Assembly: GCF_037040815.1 (NCBI RefSeq)
Contig: NZ_CP146232.1
Span: 2,660,501 to 2,724,500 of the forward strand
From: Pararoseomonas sp. SCSIO 73927
GTDB lineage: Bacteria > Pseudomonadota > Alphaproteobacteria > Acetobacterales > Acetobacteraceae
DNA: 64,000 nt
Reading direction: 5' to 3'
Below the pieces are notes generated by a model. That model searched no databases. It saw only the letters and a list, made by a program, of their open reading frames with translations, and was not told where the DNA came from. Numbering within the stretch: position 1 is the first letter of the stretch; each line of letters begins with the position of its first letter. The translations under genes were made by a program, and so were the position numbers. Shown piece by piece: positions 52,348 through 61,601 of this stretch.

Positions 52348-53637
52348 ATGGACCCGGATGACTTCTCGCGTATCCCGGGCGATCCAGACCGGTGGAGCCG
52401 CCTGCATGCAGTGTCCCGTCTAACTGAATCACTGCGCATCCCGGGGGAGATCTCCCGGCTGAACGACATACAGGCCCTGCAGAAGCGGATCGACCTCGCG
52501 ACGGGTGCGGACCTGCAGCGGAGGATCGCATCGTCGTCAGGAGATGACTTCAGGAAGCGTCTGGGCCTCTCGATCGACGAGGACATCCGGAAGCGCTTCG
52601 GAGCATTGTCGGAACTGAACGCACGGTGGCAGAACTTCGGACCGCGCGGCGCCACCGCGTTCGCCGAGAGCCTGTCGGTGGTCAGGGACTTGGCAGGTGC
52701 CGGTTACCCGAAGGTCGCCGAGGCGCTCGTCTCTCCTCCTGCCTACGATCTGGCCATCCAGGCGGCGCAGCGTGCGGAGGCGTTCCGAGTACCAGCCTAC
52801 CTGGAGGCCTTCCGGCCCACGTCCGAACTGCTGGCCTCGAGGCTCGCCCTCGGCAGCCTCGTCATGCCGGATTACGGAGTGCGCCTGGAGAGCGCGGGAT
52901 ACCTGGACTCCTTCGTCCGGGCAGCGTCGGTCGGGAGCCTTCTGTCATCCGCGAGGACGATCGACCTCGGGATCGAGGAGGTTGTCCGCCAGGTCTCCGA
53001 GGATGGTCTCGACGACGTCGAGACGTCAGCCGACGCACGGGTACTGCTGGATGCCTCGGGGCTGGAGGTGCCCCCCTGGGCGGCCGAGAGGCTGTCTGGC
53101 TCCCGTGATGGCAGCCGGTCCCGGAACGCCCAGGACCAGAGATCCGGCATCCTGCAGGTCAAGTTCGCGAGCAGCAGGCCTGCGGCGCACGTGATCGAGG
53201 CTGTCGGGTTCGTCCACCAGACCGAGGCCACCCTCCGATGGGCGATCGACGTGCTCATGACCGACGCGTACGGGCCGGACTGGGCGAGGGTCCGGCTACC
53301 CCGGTGCAAGGCCAGGAACCTGCTGAAGCGGTGGAAGGACCGCGCTGGTTCGGCCGGGGACGCCCTGGTCTGGGCGGACTGGGCCGACTACGCCCTGATC
53401 ATGTGCGATCCCGAGCATCATGCCCGCGTCTTCTCCAGCGGCTTCCCCAATGTGGAGGTACTGCGGCGCCTGATCCGGCGCGGTGGCGATCTTCGAGGCG
53501 CCTCCGTGCATGTCAGATCCTTCGAGCCGCAGCATCTCCTCGACCTCCGGCTGGTCTGGGCATCCCTGGAGACCGGTCTTGCCCTCCTCGTTCCACCCGA
53601 GATCGATGAGGTTGGTTTCGGAGGTCTGCCCAGCTGA
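52348..53637 (+). CDS. Protein with C-terminal HEPN/Swt1-like domain
   Basis: 429 residues from ATG 52348 (MDPDDFSRIPGDPDRW), with ACAGG just upstream; an alternative TTG at 52279 adds 23. The N-terminal 250 residues are helical and unrecognised. The C-terminal part (RWAIDVLMTDAYGPDWARVR, LLKRWKDRAGSAGDALVWAD, RLIRRGGDLRGASVHVRSFE) resembles Swt1-type HEPN domains. RGASVH supplies R-x4-H, the catalytic motif of HEPN ribonucleases. This suggests an RNase effector, possibly abortive-infection type. It lies near a KAP NTPase. Confidence 0.6.
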   Translation: MDPDDFSRIPGDPDRWSRLHAVSRLTESLRIPGEISRLNDIQALQKRIDLATGADLQRRIASSSGDDFRKRLGLSIDEDIRKRFGALSELNARWQNFGPRGATAFAESLSVVRDLAGAGYPKVAEALVSPPAYDLAIQAAQRAEAFRVPAYLEAFRPTSELLASRLALGSLVMPDYGVRLESAGYLDSFVRAASVGSLLSSARTIDLGIEEVVRQVSEDGLDDVETSADARVLLDASGLEVPPWAAERLSGSRDGSRSRNAQDQRSGILQVKFASSRPAAHVIEAVGFVHQTEATLRWAIDVLMTDAYGPDWARVRLPRCKARNLLKRWKDRAGSAGDALVWADWADYALIMCDPEHHARVFSSGFPNVEVLRRLIRRGGDLRGASVHVRSFEPQHLLDLRLVWASLETGLALLVPPEIDEVGFGGLPS

Positions 53638-54033
53638 TCGTGCGCGTGACCTACGATCCTGTGCCCGGGGAGCAGGGCGTCGCCCTCCTCCGATTGGCTC
53701 TCGGGATGGCTATTCGATCCGTACCCTGACGTCACGACACTAGACCTGCGAGAGCCTAGAGCTAACAGGGCCTGGCGCCCCCCTGGGAGATGGCGTCGGG
53801 CAGCCTGGCTGCTCGTGCGCTGGAGATCGTCTCGCCTGCACGACACCGGGATCGTGCCTCACGTCCATGGATCCTTGCAGGTGTTCACGGCCCTGATCGG
53901 TGCGGCGACTCTGATCCGCGGGAGCGCTTCTTCTCTTCCCCACGCGGGATGAACGAGGAAGGGTACGGAACTCGCGAGCCGGATGTAGCCTGCAAGGCGG
54001 ATATCGTCGTCCGCGCTTCTGGCGGAGGACAGG
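53638..54033. other. Non-coding gap
   Basis: About 396 bases between the HEPN-like and HExxH genes. No supported ORF; nothing recognisable other than a ribosome site (GGAGGACAGG) just before the next gene. Confidence 0.35.
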
Positions 54034-54672
54034 ATGGTCGTTGCGGGTGTGGATCACGACAGCCAGGGCTGCAGCTCCGGCTCTGGGTCGGCCAGCTCAG
54101 TCATCGAGTGCATGCCAGGCTGGAACGCCGCTCGTGACCTCGCCTATGACCGCAGGTACACGGCCGCGCATGAGGCAGGCCACTTCGTCGTCGGTGCCCA
54201 CCTTGGGCTTCGAGATCTCGGTGCCTCGATCTCTCCTCGCCGTCAGTGCGGTCCCTTCGAGAAGGCGTGGATCGGGCAGATGTGGCATCGGTCCTCCGAG
54301 TTCGCCCGGTTCTCCCGGCATAGGCAGCGGATGGTCGCATTGGCCGGGATAGTGGCGGAGGAGGCTTGGTCACGGCGCTGGACGGAATACGACTCTTGGT
54401 GGGTCGAGATATTCCGTGATCCGGACAGCATGTCCCCCAAGGACTGGGCCGGGGCGGGATGCGAACCGGGTCACCCTGACCGCGCGCTGATCCGCGCTGC
54501 GGACGAGGTTTGGTGCCTCCTCGAACCCGGCGATGGCATCCTGTGGGAGCCGCTGGTCCGGAGCAGCCGGAGGCTAATGCAGACGCATCGGATCGGACCA
54601 GAGCAGGTGCACACGGTGCCTCGGCGGCGGCCACGGCCCAGGTCCGCACGCGGGACATCCTTGCCAGGCTGA
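54034..54672 (+). CDS. M41-like HExxH zinc-peptidase domain protein
   Basis: 212 residues from ATG 54034 (GGAGG eight bases before); a second start at 54112 would remove 26 residues. RYTAAHEAGHFVVGAHLGLR is the M41 (FtsH-type) zinc motif HEAGH, and MVALAGIVAEEAWSRRW recalls the AGxxAEE helix of that fold. No ATPase or membrane part is present, so this is a stand-alone peptidase-like domain of unknown target. The tail is Arg/Pro-rich. It converges on the KAP gene. Confidence 0.6.
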   Translation: MVVAGVDHDSQGCSSGSGSASSVIECMPGWNAARDLAYDRRYTAAHEAGHFVVGAHLGLRDLGASISPRRQCGPFEKAWIGQMWHRSSEFARFSRHRQRMVALAGIVAEEAWSRRWTEYDSWWVEIFRDPDSMSPKDWAGAGCEPGHPDRALIRAADEVWCLLEPGDGILWEPLVRSSRRLMQTHRIGPEQVHTVPRRRPRPRSARGTSLPG

Positions 54673-54729
54673 TCGGAGGTGGTCACCGGCGTTGCAACGT
54701 CCACTGGCCGGATCGAGCAGTACCAAGTT

Positions 54730-56940
54730 TCACGGCTGGTCTGGCACGAGGGGGTCTGGCTTCCTCGTATCCAGGAACTGACGCAGGACTGCTTCCTCGT
54801 CCGGACTGACGTCCTCCCTGAGCAGGGTGGCCACCCTCTCGTCGAGACGTGCGACATCGCAGACACGGGCCAGGACCGTCCGGTCCACCTGCGGGATCCT
54901 GGTAGCGACCCGGTCCCCGAGCGAGCCGTGGCCGCCCAGGGCATACGTCTCCCCGTAGGAGATGAACGTCTCGGCGAACCGGAGGACGCCCCGGTCCTCC
55001 TCGAGACGCGCCGAGGTCCATCGGCGGACCTGCCTGCCTTCGTCCTCGGCCAGCCTTTTCCAGGCGAAGAGGAGAGGCCGCAGCCTCGGGTGCCCGATCA
55101 GCTCGCCCGTCGTGGCTGACCGCCTGATCGCCTCGAGAGCCGCCGCCCGCAGGCCGACCGCCCCATCGAGGGTCACGACGCGATCGCCCAGCGGCACCTC
55201 CTTTGCCGGATCGGCCTCATGGTGCTCCTCCCATACGATCTCGGCCAGGTAGCAGGACCAGCCGACCTGGGCGTGCTGGATGAGCGACTGGAGGAGTGCC
55301 GTCCGCCCGTCCTGGTCCAGGTGCCGCGGCAGGAGCTCGCGGATCAGCCACCAGAGGCGGAGCTGGTTCCCCCATCCCGGGAAGCCATGGATGTCGTCGT
55401 CGCGGCTGTCGATGTCGTCCGCCACTTCGAAGAGCGTACCCAGCATCGGTCGAAGTGCTGAAGAGGGTATGTCCTCGACCCTGAGGCGGAGTTCCTCCAG
55501 CAGGAGGGAGGCCTGGGTGACTCCACTGCTTCCACGCCTGTTCCCGACCGCCGCCAGGAAAAGGCTGCGGAGCCGGGGAGCGTCGGTCATTGCGGCGAGG
55601 AGCGTCGCCACCTCGCCTGAGGACAGGATTTCCCGCGACGGGGATAGCCGGAAGTATGTGCCGAAGTGGGAGGCCGAGCAGACCAGCCGGTCCCGCCGCC
55701 AGCCTGAGCCTCGATCCCCACTGTGGAAGGTGTTCGCATAGACGCCGTCCAGCCGGGGAAAGAGACGCCTCAGGGCGATCCGGAGGCCCGCACGGTCGGC
55801 CTCCGCCGCCTCCGACAGGAGGAGCGCATCGTACTCGGCCGCGCGCTCCGCGTCGGACCGGCTCTGCCGGGAGTCGAGGTTCTCGAGCCCGCAGAGCCGA
55901 GAGGCACTGCGCTGGATCGCGCGGTGGACGCCGGGGTGGGACAGCTTGATTGCCTCGAGTGCCAGGAAATCGGCGGCGTTCGCCTCGCCCGCGATCGCGG
56001 GCCAGCCCACGAGGACGGCGTTGACCAGCCGGACGACATCCCGGGGCGTCCTCAGCCAGGGCGCGGCACAGTCGTGCATGAGGTTGCCGAACCGTGTCAC
56101 GTTCCGCGACGGCCCGACGTCGCCGAAGATGGGACCCACGGCTGCGAGGAGGGCGGCCAGCAGCTGGCTCCGGTCGGGGACGGGCAGCCCGTAGGTGGCC
56201 TGCACGACCTTGTCGAGGTAGTCGGCTCCCGCCGTGGCGAAGCGTCGCTCCAGGTGCCGGGCTGCCACGTTCCCATCGAAGGCAAGCAGGTAGAGCACGT
56301 TCGGCAGGCGGCCCACCGACTTCACGAGCTGGAAAACGAGCATGGCGTCGTCGGGATCCAGCCTGTCGATGTCGTCCACCACGACCAGGGTCCGGCGGTC
56401 CTGGCCCCTGAGCGCGTCGGCAAGGCGCGCGTATTCCTCGGCCAATGGACGCTTGGCTCCGAGCCGATCCATCGCGGCATCCGCCAGCGCGACCGCGGTG
56501 GAACCGAGAGGCACCGCGCCTGTCACCGCGTCCCCGGCCACGCTCGCGAATGGCTTGGCCGGGCGGACACGGTCGTAGACCGCCTGCATCGCCTCCTTCG
56601 CCTTCCTGCGTGTCCGGCCCTTGAGCGATCCCTGGACCGTATCGGCAAGGGTCTCGAAGAAGCCCCGAGTCATCGCCTCGGCCCCGGCGAACCACCATGG
56701 GCTGAAGGCGACAACCTCCATGCGGCCTTCCGCGGCGTCGTTCCGGAGGTGGTGGAGCAGCAGGTTGACCACGCTGCTCTTGCCGCTCCCCCAAGGACCA
56801 TCGAGGGCAATGACAAATCCTTCGGGTGCGGACATCCGCGCGATGCCACGCGCCAGGGCGGCGGCGAAATCATCGAAGCCGTAGGCGTCCGAGGCGGGCG
56901 TCGCGATCGGGCTGTCGTTCAGCAAGGTATCGGGAGTCAT
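54730..56940 (-). CDS. KAP-family P-loop NTPase
   Basis: 736 residues from ATG 56940 (MTPDTLLNDSPIATPASD). Walker A DGPWGSGKSSVVNLLL at about 47-60, FSPWWFAGAEAM, Walker B with the KAP signature VVVDDIDRLDPDDAMLVFQLVKSVGRLPNV (read as VVVDDIDRLD and LVFQLVKSV), DKVVQATYGLPVP and RDVVRLVNAVLV. The family includes the T7-excluding PifA and many defence-associated NTPases. A short hydrophobic insert (GAVPLGSTAVALADAAM) lies where other KAPs have membrane helices but is too weak to call. The C-terminal 300 residues are unrecognised. Confidence 0.85.
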   Translation of the reverse strand: MTPDTLLNDSPIATPASDAYGFDDFAAALARGIARMSAPEGFVIALDGPWGSGKSSVVNLLLHHLRNDAAEGRMEVVAFSPWWFAGAEAMTRGFFETLADTVQGSLKGRTRRKAKEAMQAVYDRVRPAKPFASVAGDAVTGAVPLGSTAVALADAAMDRLGAKRPLAEEYARLADALRGQDRRTLVVVDDIDRLDPDDAMLVFQLVKSVGRLPNVLYLLAFDGNVAARHLERRFATAGADYLDKVVQATYGLPVPDRSQLLAALLAAVGPIFGDVGPSRNVTRFGNLMHDCAAPWLRTPRDVVRLVNAVLVGWPAIAGEANAADFLALEAIKLSHPGVHRAIQRSASRLCGLENLDSRQSRSDAERAAEYDALLLSEAAEADRAGLRIALRRLFPRLDGVYANTFHSGDRGSGWRRDRLVCSASHFGTYFRLSPSREILSSGEVATLLAAMTDAPRLRSLFLAAVGNRRGSSGVTQASLLLEELRLRVEDIPSSALRPMLGTLFEVADDIDSRDDDIHGFPGWGNQLRLWWLIRELLPRHLDQDGRTALLQSLIQHAQVGWSCYLAEIVWEEHHEADPAKEVPLGDRVVTLDGAVGLRAAALEAIRRSATTGELIGHPRLRPLLFAWKRLAEDEGRQVRRWTSARLEEDRGVLRFAETFISYGETYALGGHGSLGDRVATRIPQVDRTVLARVCDVARLDERVATLLREDVSPDEEAVLRQFLDTRKPDPLVPDQP

Positions 56941-57409
56941 CGCACTCCGGGATGACCCAGACATCACGGGAGGGCAACCCGCCATGTCCATGGACAGGGT
57001 TCGGCCCGCTGTCAGCGGAGGTGGCAGGACTGCGGCTGGAATGTCCTTGAGCACTGACCCGTCAGGGCCTGGCTGCCATCGCAGCCAGCCACCGCTGGAG
57101 CGGACCTGACGGCACGGCGCCGCCGTATTCCCGGCACGACTCCGGGGCTGGGCCACGCCAGATCGGGCTGTACTCTGTGGCGAACGATGACGGGTTCTTC
57201 GTCATCGCGAGCAGCCCTGTGCATGCGCGTCGCAACCTGAGTATCGGCAGGGCACCAGGCCATCGTGCTTCTGGACTCGGAATCCGGCTCGGCTACCCGG
57301 CCTCTGCTGCCTGGCAGCAGCCAGAATGGGTGACCGCCATCTGGACGAGTGGCCGCGGTTCGTGCCGATCATGGGGGTGAACCCACTGGCCCGATCGCTG
57401 CGGTGCCTG
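56941..57409. other. Non-coding gap between KAP gene and ETF-QO
   Basis: About 469 bases. An inverted repeat CGATGACG/CGTCATCG with seven-base loop is at 57185-57207, downstream of the ETF-QO stop, but has no T-run. No supported ORF. Confidence 0.4.
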
Positions 57410-59104
57410 TCACATGCCGCCGATGTAGTTGGGTCCCCCACCGCCCTCGGGCGTGCGCCAGTCGATGTTCTGGCTGGGGTCCTTGATGTCGCAGGTCTTG
57501 CAGTGCACGCAGTTCTGCGCGTTGATCACCAGCTTCACTGAGGCATCGCCCGCCTCCACCGCCGCACCCTCACCGGTGGCCTCCGCGTCCGGCGTGCCGC
57601 GCAGCTCGCGCTCCGCCTCCGGCCCCACCGCCTCGTAGACGGCGGCCGGGCAGTAGCGGCTCTCGGGGCTACGGAACTGGTCCCAGTTCACGCCCTTCCA
57701 CCGCTCCGGCTCCTTCAGCACGAGGTGGGCGGGCTGGTTCTCCTCGTGGTTCGTGTTCGAGAGGAACACGGAGGAGAGGCGGTCGAAGGTCAGCACGCCG
57801 TCGGGCTTGGGGTAGACGATCCTCTCCGCCTTGTCGGCGGGTTTCAGCGTCTCGTTGTCAGCGTGGTGCACCCAGGTCCAGGGCGCCTTGCCGCGGAAGA
57901 CGTAGGTGTCCAGCGCCGCGGCCGCCATGCCGCCGAAGAAGCCGTACTTGGAGAAGCCCGGGCGGATGTTCCGCACGGAGTGCAGCTCCTCCCACACCCA
58001 GGACTTGCGGATGGCCTCCGGGTAGGTCTCCAGCACCTCCGGCCGCGTCTCGCCCTTCAGGGCCTCCGCGATCGCGTCGGCGGCCACCATGCCGCTCTTC
58101 ATCGCGGTGTGCGTGCCCTTGATCTTCGGCACGTTGAGGAAACCCGCCGTGTCGCCCACCAGCATCCCGCCCGGGAAGATCAGGCGCGGCACGGACTGCG
58201 CGCCGCCCTCGTTCAGCGCGCGGGCGCCGTAGGAGATGCGCTTGCCGCCCTCCAGGAACTTGCGGACCTCGGGGTGGGTCTTGAAGCGCTGGAACTCGTC
58301 GAAGGGCGAGAGCCAGGGGTTGGGGTAGTCCAACCCGACGACGAAGCCGATGGAGACGAGGTTCTCGCCGAGCATGTAGAGCCAGGAGCCGCCATAGGTG
58401 TCGCTCTTCAGCGGCCAGCCCGTGGAGTGCCACACCAGCCCCGGCGTGTGCTTCTCCTTCGGGATCTCCCACAGCTCCTTGATGCCCAGGCCGAAGGTCT
58501 GCGGCTGGCAGTCCTTGCGCAGGTCGTACTTTTCGAAGAGCCGCTTGGTCAGCGAGCCTCGGCAGCCCTCCGCGAACACCGTGTAGGTGGCGCGCAGCTC
58601 CATGCCGGGCTGGAAGTCCGGGCCTTCCTCGCCCTCGCGCGTGATGCCCATCACACCGGCCTCCACGCCCTTCACCACGCCTTCCTCAATCACGAGGTCG
58701 GAGGCAGCGAAGCCCGGGTAGATCTCGACGCCCAGCGCCTCCGCCTTGGCGCCGAGCCAGCGGCAGACATTGCCGAGGGAGACCACGTAGTTCCCGTGGT
58801 TGTTCATGGCCGGGGGCGTGGGGAGCTTAAAAGCCCGCGTCGAAGTCAGGTACATGAAGCGGTCGTCGCCCGCGGGCGTCGCCAGCGCGGGCGGGTCGTC
58901 GCGCCAGTCCGGGAACAGCTCGTCCAGCGCGCGCGGCTCCAGCACGGCGCCGGACAGGGTGTGGGCACCGACCTCCGAACCCTTCTCCACGAGGCAGACG
59001 CTGGTGTCCGGCGAGGCCTGCTTCAGCCGGATGGCCGTGGCCAGTCCGGCGGGGCCGCCGCCCACCACCAGCACGTCGAATTCCATGCTCTCGCGTTCGG
59101 ACAC
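57410..59104 (-). CDS. Electron transfer flavoprotein-ubiquinone oxidoreductase
   Basis: 564 residues from GTG 59104 (AGGAG six bases before); ATG 59086 is an alternative. FAD motif VLVVGGGPAGLATAIRLKQA, VEKGSEVGAHTLSGAVLEPR, GDTAGFLNVPKIKGTHTAMK, and the C-terminal [4Fe-4S] site with Cys in RYCPAAVYE and INAQNCVHCKTCDIKDPSQN. Passes electrons from ETF (fatty-acid, amino-acid oxidation) to quinone at the inner membrane. Full length and conserved, a housekeeping gene next to accessory DNA. Confidence 0.96.
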   Translation of the reverse strand: MSERESMEFDVLVVGGGPAGLATAIRLKQASPDTSVCLVEKGSEVGAHTLSGAVLEPRALDELFPDWRDDPPALATPAGDDRFMYLTSTRAFKLPTPPAMNNHGNYVVSLGNVCRWLGAKAEALGVEIYPGFAASDLVIEEGVVKGVEAGVMGITREGEEGPDFQPGMELRATYTVFAEGCRGSLTKRLFEKYDLRKDCQPQTFGLGIKELWEIPKEKHTPGLVWHSTGWPLKSDTYGGSWLYMLGENLVSIGFVVGLDYPNPWLSPFDEFQRFKTHPEVRKFLEGGKRISYGARALNEGGAQSVPRLIFPGGMLVGDTAGFLNVPKIKGTHTAMKSGMVAADAIAEALKGETRPEVLETYPEAIRKSWVWEELHSVRNIRPGFSKYGFFGGMAAAALDTYVFRGKAPWTWVHHADNETLKPADKAERIVYPKPDGVLTFDRLSSVFLSNTNHEENQPAHLVLKEPERWKGVNWDQFRSPESRYCPAAVYEAVGPEAERELRGTPDAEATGEGAAVEAGDASVKLVINAQNCVHCKTCDIKDPSQNIDWRTPEGGGGPNYIGGM

Positions 59105-59234
59105 GGTCGCTCCTGCGTACAACCAAAGGACTCGAAAGAACCGACTGTTCTGGACGACCTCGTCCCGTCGGCCAGCCGCAGCAGCCGCTGCAGCTCGCTG
59201 ACATCCAGCTGGAACCGGAGGGCCGCCTGGTCAG

Positions 59235-60683
59235 CTATGACGAGGAGATGATCTTTCCTGGGTTCATCAGATTGGATGGATCGATCGCCTGCTTGATGGC
59301 CTTCAGCAGGCGCATTCCGGCCGGTGTCTTGTACCGTGCCAGATCGTCCCGCTTGAGCTGGCCGATGCCGTGCTCCGCACTGATGCTGCCGCCCATCGAG
59401 AACACGACGTCATGGACTGCACGATAGACGTCCTTCGTCCGCGCCAGGAACTCGTCCGTACCCATGTCAAGCGGCTGCGACAGGTTGAAGTGGATATTGC
59501 CGTCTCCGATATGGCCGAAGGCCAGGCACCGTGCCCCTGGCACGACTTGCGTCGCTGCCTTCACCGCGTCTTCCACGAAGTGGGCGACCGAGGAGATAGG
59601 GACGGCCACATCGTGCTTGATGCTTTCGCCTTCGTAATGCTGGTGGTCGGACAGGGCCTCGCGGAGATGCCACAGTGCCTGTGCCTGCGCCTGGCTGACG
59701 GCGATGGTCCCGTCCAGGATCATGCCGTCCTCGAGTGCCACCTCGAGCAGGGCTTCCATGCGCGCCTGGAGCTCCGCGCTACCCTTGCTTCCCCCCGCTG
59801 ACATCTCGAGAAGGACGTACCAGGGGTAGCTGTCGCTCAGAGGATCGACACCTCCTGCATGGCGCACGCTGACCTCGATGCCGAACCGCTGGATCAGTTC
59901 GAAAGCGGAAAGCAGGCCTCCGGACTCTCGCTGCGCGAGTGCGTAGAGCCGGATGGCCGACGCGACATCCGGCACAGCGACCAGTGCGGTCTGCGTCTCC
60001 GGCGTCGCCGGGAAGAGGCGCAGGACGGCGGCCGTGACGATGCCGAGCGTTCCCTCCGCGCCGATGAAGAGCTGCTTGAGATCATAGCCGGTGTTGTCCT
60101 TGCGAACTGCGCTCAGACCTTTCCATACCTCGCCGTCCGGCAGGACGACCTCGAGGCCCAGCACCATCTCGCGCGTGGTGCCATACCGCAGCACCTGGAT
60201 GCCGCCCGCGTTGGTGGAGATGTTGCCACCGATCATGCAGCTGCCGCGTGCTCCGAGGTTGATCGGGAACAGTAGGCCCTGCTCGGCAGCCGCCTGATGG
60301 ATGACCTCCAGTACGCATCCGGCCTCGACGGTCATGGTCATCCCGGCGGGATCGATGTCGAGGATGCGGTTCAGCCGCTCGAGGCTGATGACGACTGGGG
60401 GGTGCCCCTCCTGCGAGGTTCCCCCGCCCACGAGACCTGTCCGCCCGCCCAGCGGAATCATCGGCAGGCCAGCGTTGTGGCAGATCCGCACGACGGCGGC
60501 GACCTGGTCCCGGTCGGCTGGACGGACGATCAGGGATGCGCGACCGGGAAACAGGCCGCGCGGCTCCGTCAGATAGGGTTCCTGGTCGATGTGCTGCTCG
60601 ATCCAGCCACGTGGACCAAGCAGCTCGCGAAGTGCCTCGATCGCCGCCGCTGCGGTTGAGTCGCGTTGCAGGACCTGATCCAT
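59235..60683 (-). CDS. FAD-linked D-2-hydroxyacid dehydrogenase (GlcD/D2HGDH-like)
   Basis: 482 residues. FAD_binding_4 domain (PMIPLGGRTGLVGGGTSQEG, GARGSCMIGGNISTNAGGIQ, YDLKQLFIGAEGTLGIVT) and FAD-oxidase C domain (AFGHIGDGNIHFNLSQPLDM, GGSISAEHGIGQLKRDDLAR). Substrate could be D-2-hydroxyglutarate, glycolate or D-lactate. It follows the DapA-like gene (12-base gap) and is under the GntR regulator, so it probably completes the breakdown of one substrate. Confidence 0.9.
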   Translation of the reverse strand: MDQVLQRDSTAAAAIEALRELLGPRGWIEQHIDQEPYLTEPRGLFPGRASLIVRPADRDQVAAVVRICHNAGLPMIPLGGRTGLVGGGTSQEGHPPVVISLERLNRILDIDPAGMTMTVEAGCVLEVIHQAAAEQGLLFPINLGARGSCMIGGNISTNAGGIQVLRYGTTREMVLGLEVVLPDGEVWKGLSAVRKDNTGYDLKQLFIGAEGTLGIVTAAVLRLFPATPETQTALVAVPDVASAIRLYALAQRESGGLLSAFELIQRFGIEVSVRHAGGVDPLSDSYPWYVLLEMSAGGSKGSAELQARMEALLEVALEDGMILDGTIAVSQAQAQALWHLREALSDHQHYEGESIKHDVAVPISSVAHFVEDAVKAATQVVPGARCLAFGHIGDGNIHFNLSQPLDMGTDEFLARTKDVYRAVHDVVFSMGGSISAEHGIGQLKRDDLARYKTPAGMRLLKAIKQAIDPSNLMNPGKIISSS

Positions 60684-60695
60684 GGCTCTTCTCCG

Positions 60696-61601
60696 TCAGG
60701 CCAGTTCGGACACGCGACGTTGCACGCGCTGCATCAGCAGGTCGATCTCGCGGAGATGATCGCGGCTGAGACGGGGGCCGGGCACGCGCATGGTGGCGTG
60801 CCGGATGGCACCACGGCGGCGCATCACCTCCTTGCGCGCAGCCACGCCCCAGAAGCCCTGCGCTTCGTAGTTGAGGAGCGGAAGGTAGCGATCGAAGAGA
60901 TCGTGCGCTTCCTCGGCCCGTCCCGTCGTGAAGAGGCGGTAGACACCGGACAGCATCTCGGGATGGGAGAAACCGGCCATGGGGCCATCGATGCCCCGCT
61001 CCATCTCCTGAGGGAGGTACATGCCGTTGTTGCCGGTGAGGATCGCTACCCGTCGCCCTCCGCCCGCGCGCAGCTGCGTGATCTTCTCCAGGCTCGGAAG
61101 GTCTTCCTCCTTCACCACCTGGATCTGCGGGTGGGCATCGATGAGCTTCAGAATGGAGGGAACAGACATCCAGACGCCAGTCGAGCCCGGGAAGTCCTGC
61201 AGCACCGTCGGGACATCGCCGATCAGGTCGAAGACCGCGGCAAAGTAGCCGAGGAGCTCGACTTCGGTCCGCAGGCCACCTGGAGGAGCGATCATCACGC
61301 CGGAGGCGCCCCCGTCCATCGCCTGTTCCGTCAGCAGCCGGAGCTGGGCAGTGCTCGGGTTGCTGACGCCGACGATCACCGGCCTGCCACCCGCTCGAGC
61401 AATGAAGCGGCGGCTCACCTGCTGCGCTTCCTCCGACGTGAGCTTGCCTCCTTCGCCACTGACGCCGAGCACCACGAAACCATTGGCACCATGATCGATG
61501 TAGAAGTCCGTCAGGCTGTCGATGCTGTCGAAGTCCACCGCGCCGCGATCGTCGAACGGCGTCTGCGCGATGATGAAGCTACCCTTGATGTCAGTGAGCA
61601 T
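60696..61601 (-). CDS. DapA/NAL-family aldolase or dehydratase
   Basis: 301 residues from ATG 61601 (MLTDIKGSFIIAQTPFDDRG); 61622 is an alternative start. TIM barrel: LGVSGEGGKLTSEE, PVIVGVSNPSTAQLRLL, Schiff-base Lys at about 164 in QVVKEEDLPSLEKI. Where DHDPS has the catalytic Tyr (YNxP), this protein reads LQDFPGSTG, so the Tyr is missing. Probably a sugar-acid or 2-oxo-acid lyase rather than lysine biosynthesis. Overlaps the GntR stop. Confidence 0.82.
   Translation of the reverse strand: MLTDIKGSFIIAQTPFDDRGAVDFDSIDSLTDFYIDHGANGFVVLGVSGEGGKLTSEEAQQVSRRFIARAGGRPVIVGVSNPSTAQLRLLTEQAMDGGASGVMIAPPGGLRTEVELLGYFAAVFDLIGDVPTVLQDFPGSTGVWMSVPSILKLIDAHPQIQVVKEEDLPSLEKITQLRAGGGRRVAILTGNNGMYLPQEMERGIDGPMAGFSHPEMLSGVYRLFTTGRAEEAHDLFDRYLPLLNYEAQGFWGVAARKEVMRRRGAIRHATMRVPGPRLSRDHLREIDLLMQRVQRRVSELA

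Noticed and set aside
53740..54057. 105-residue minus-strand ORF in the gap before the HExxH gene
   Set aside because: No ribosome site or recognisable product; arginine/proline-rich shadow.
57185..57207. Hairpin CGATGACG/CGTCATCG as terminator of ETF-QO
   Set aside because: It lies about 200 bases downstream and is not followed by a T-run on the minus strand.
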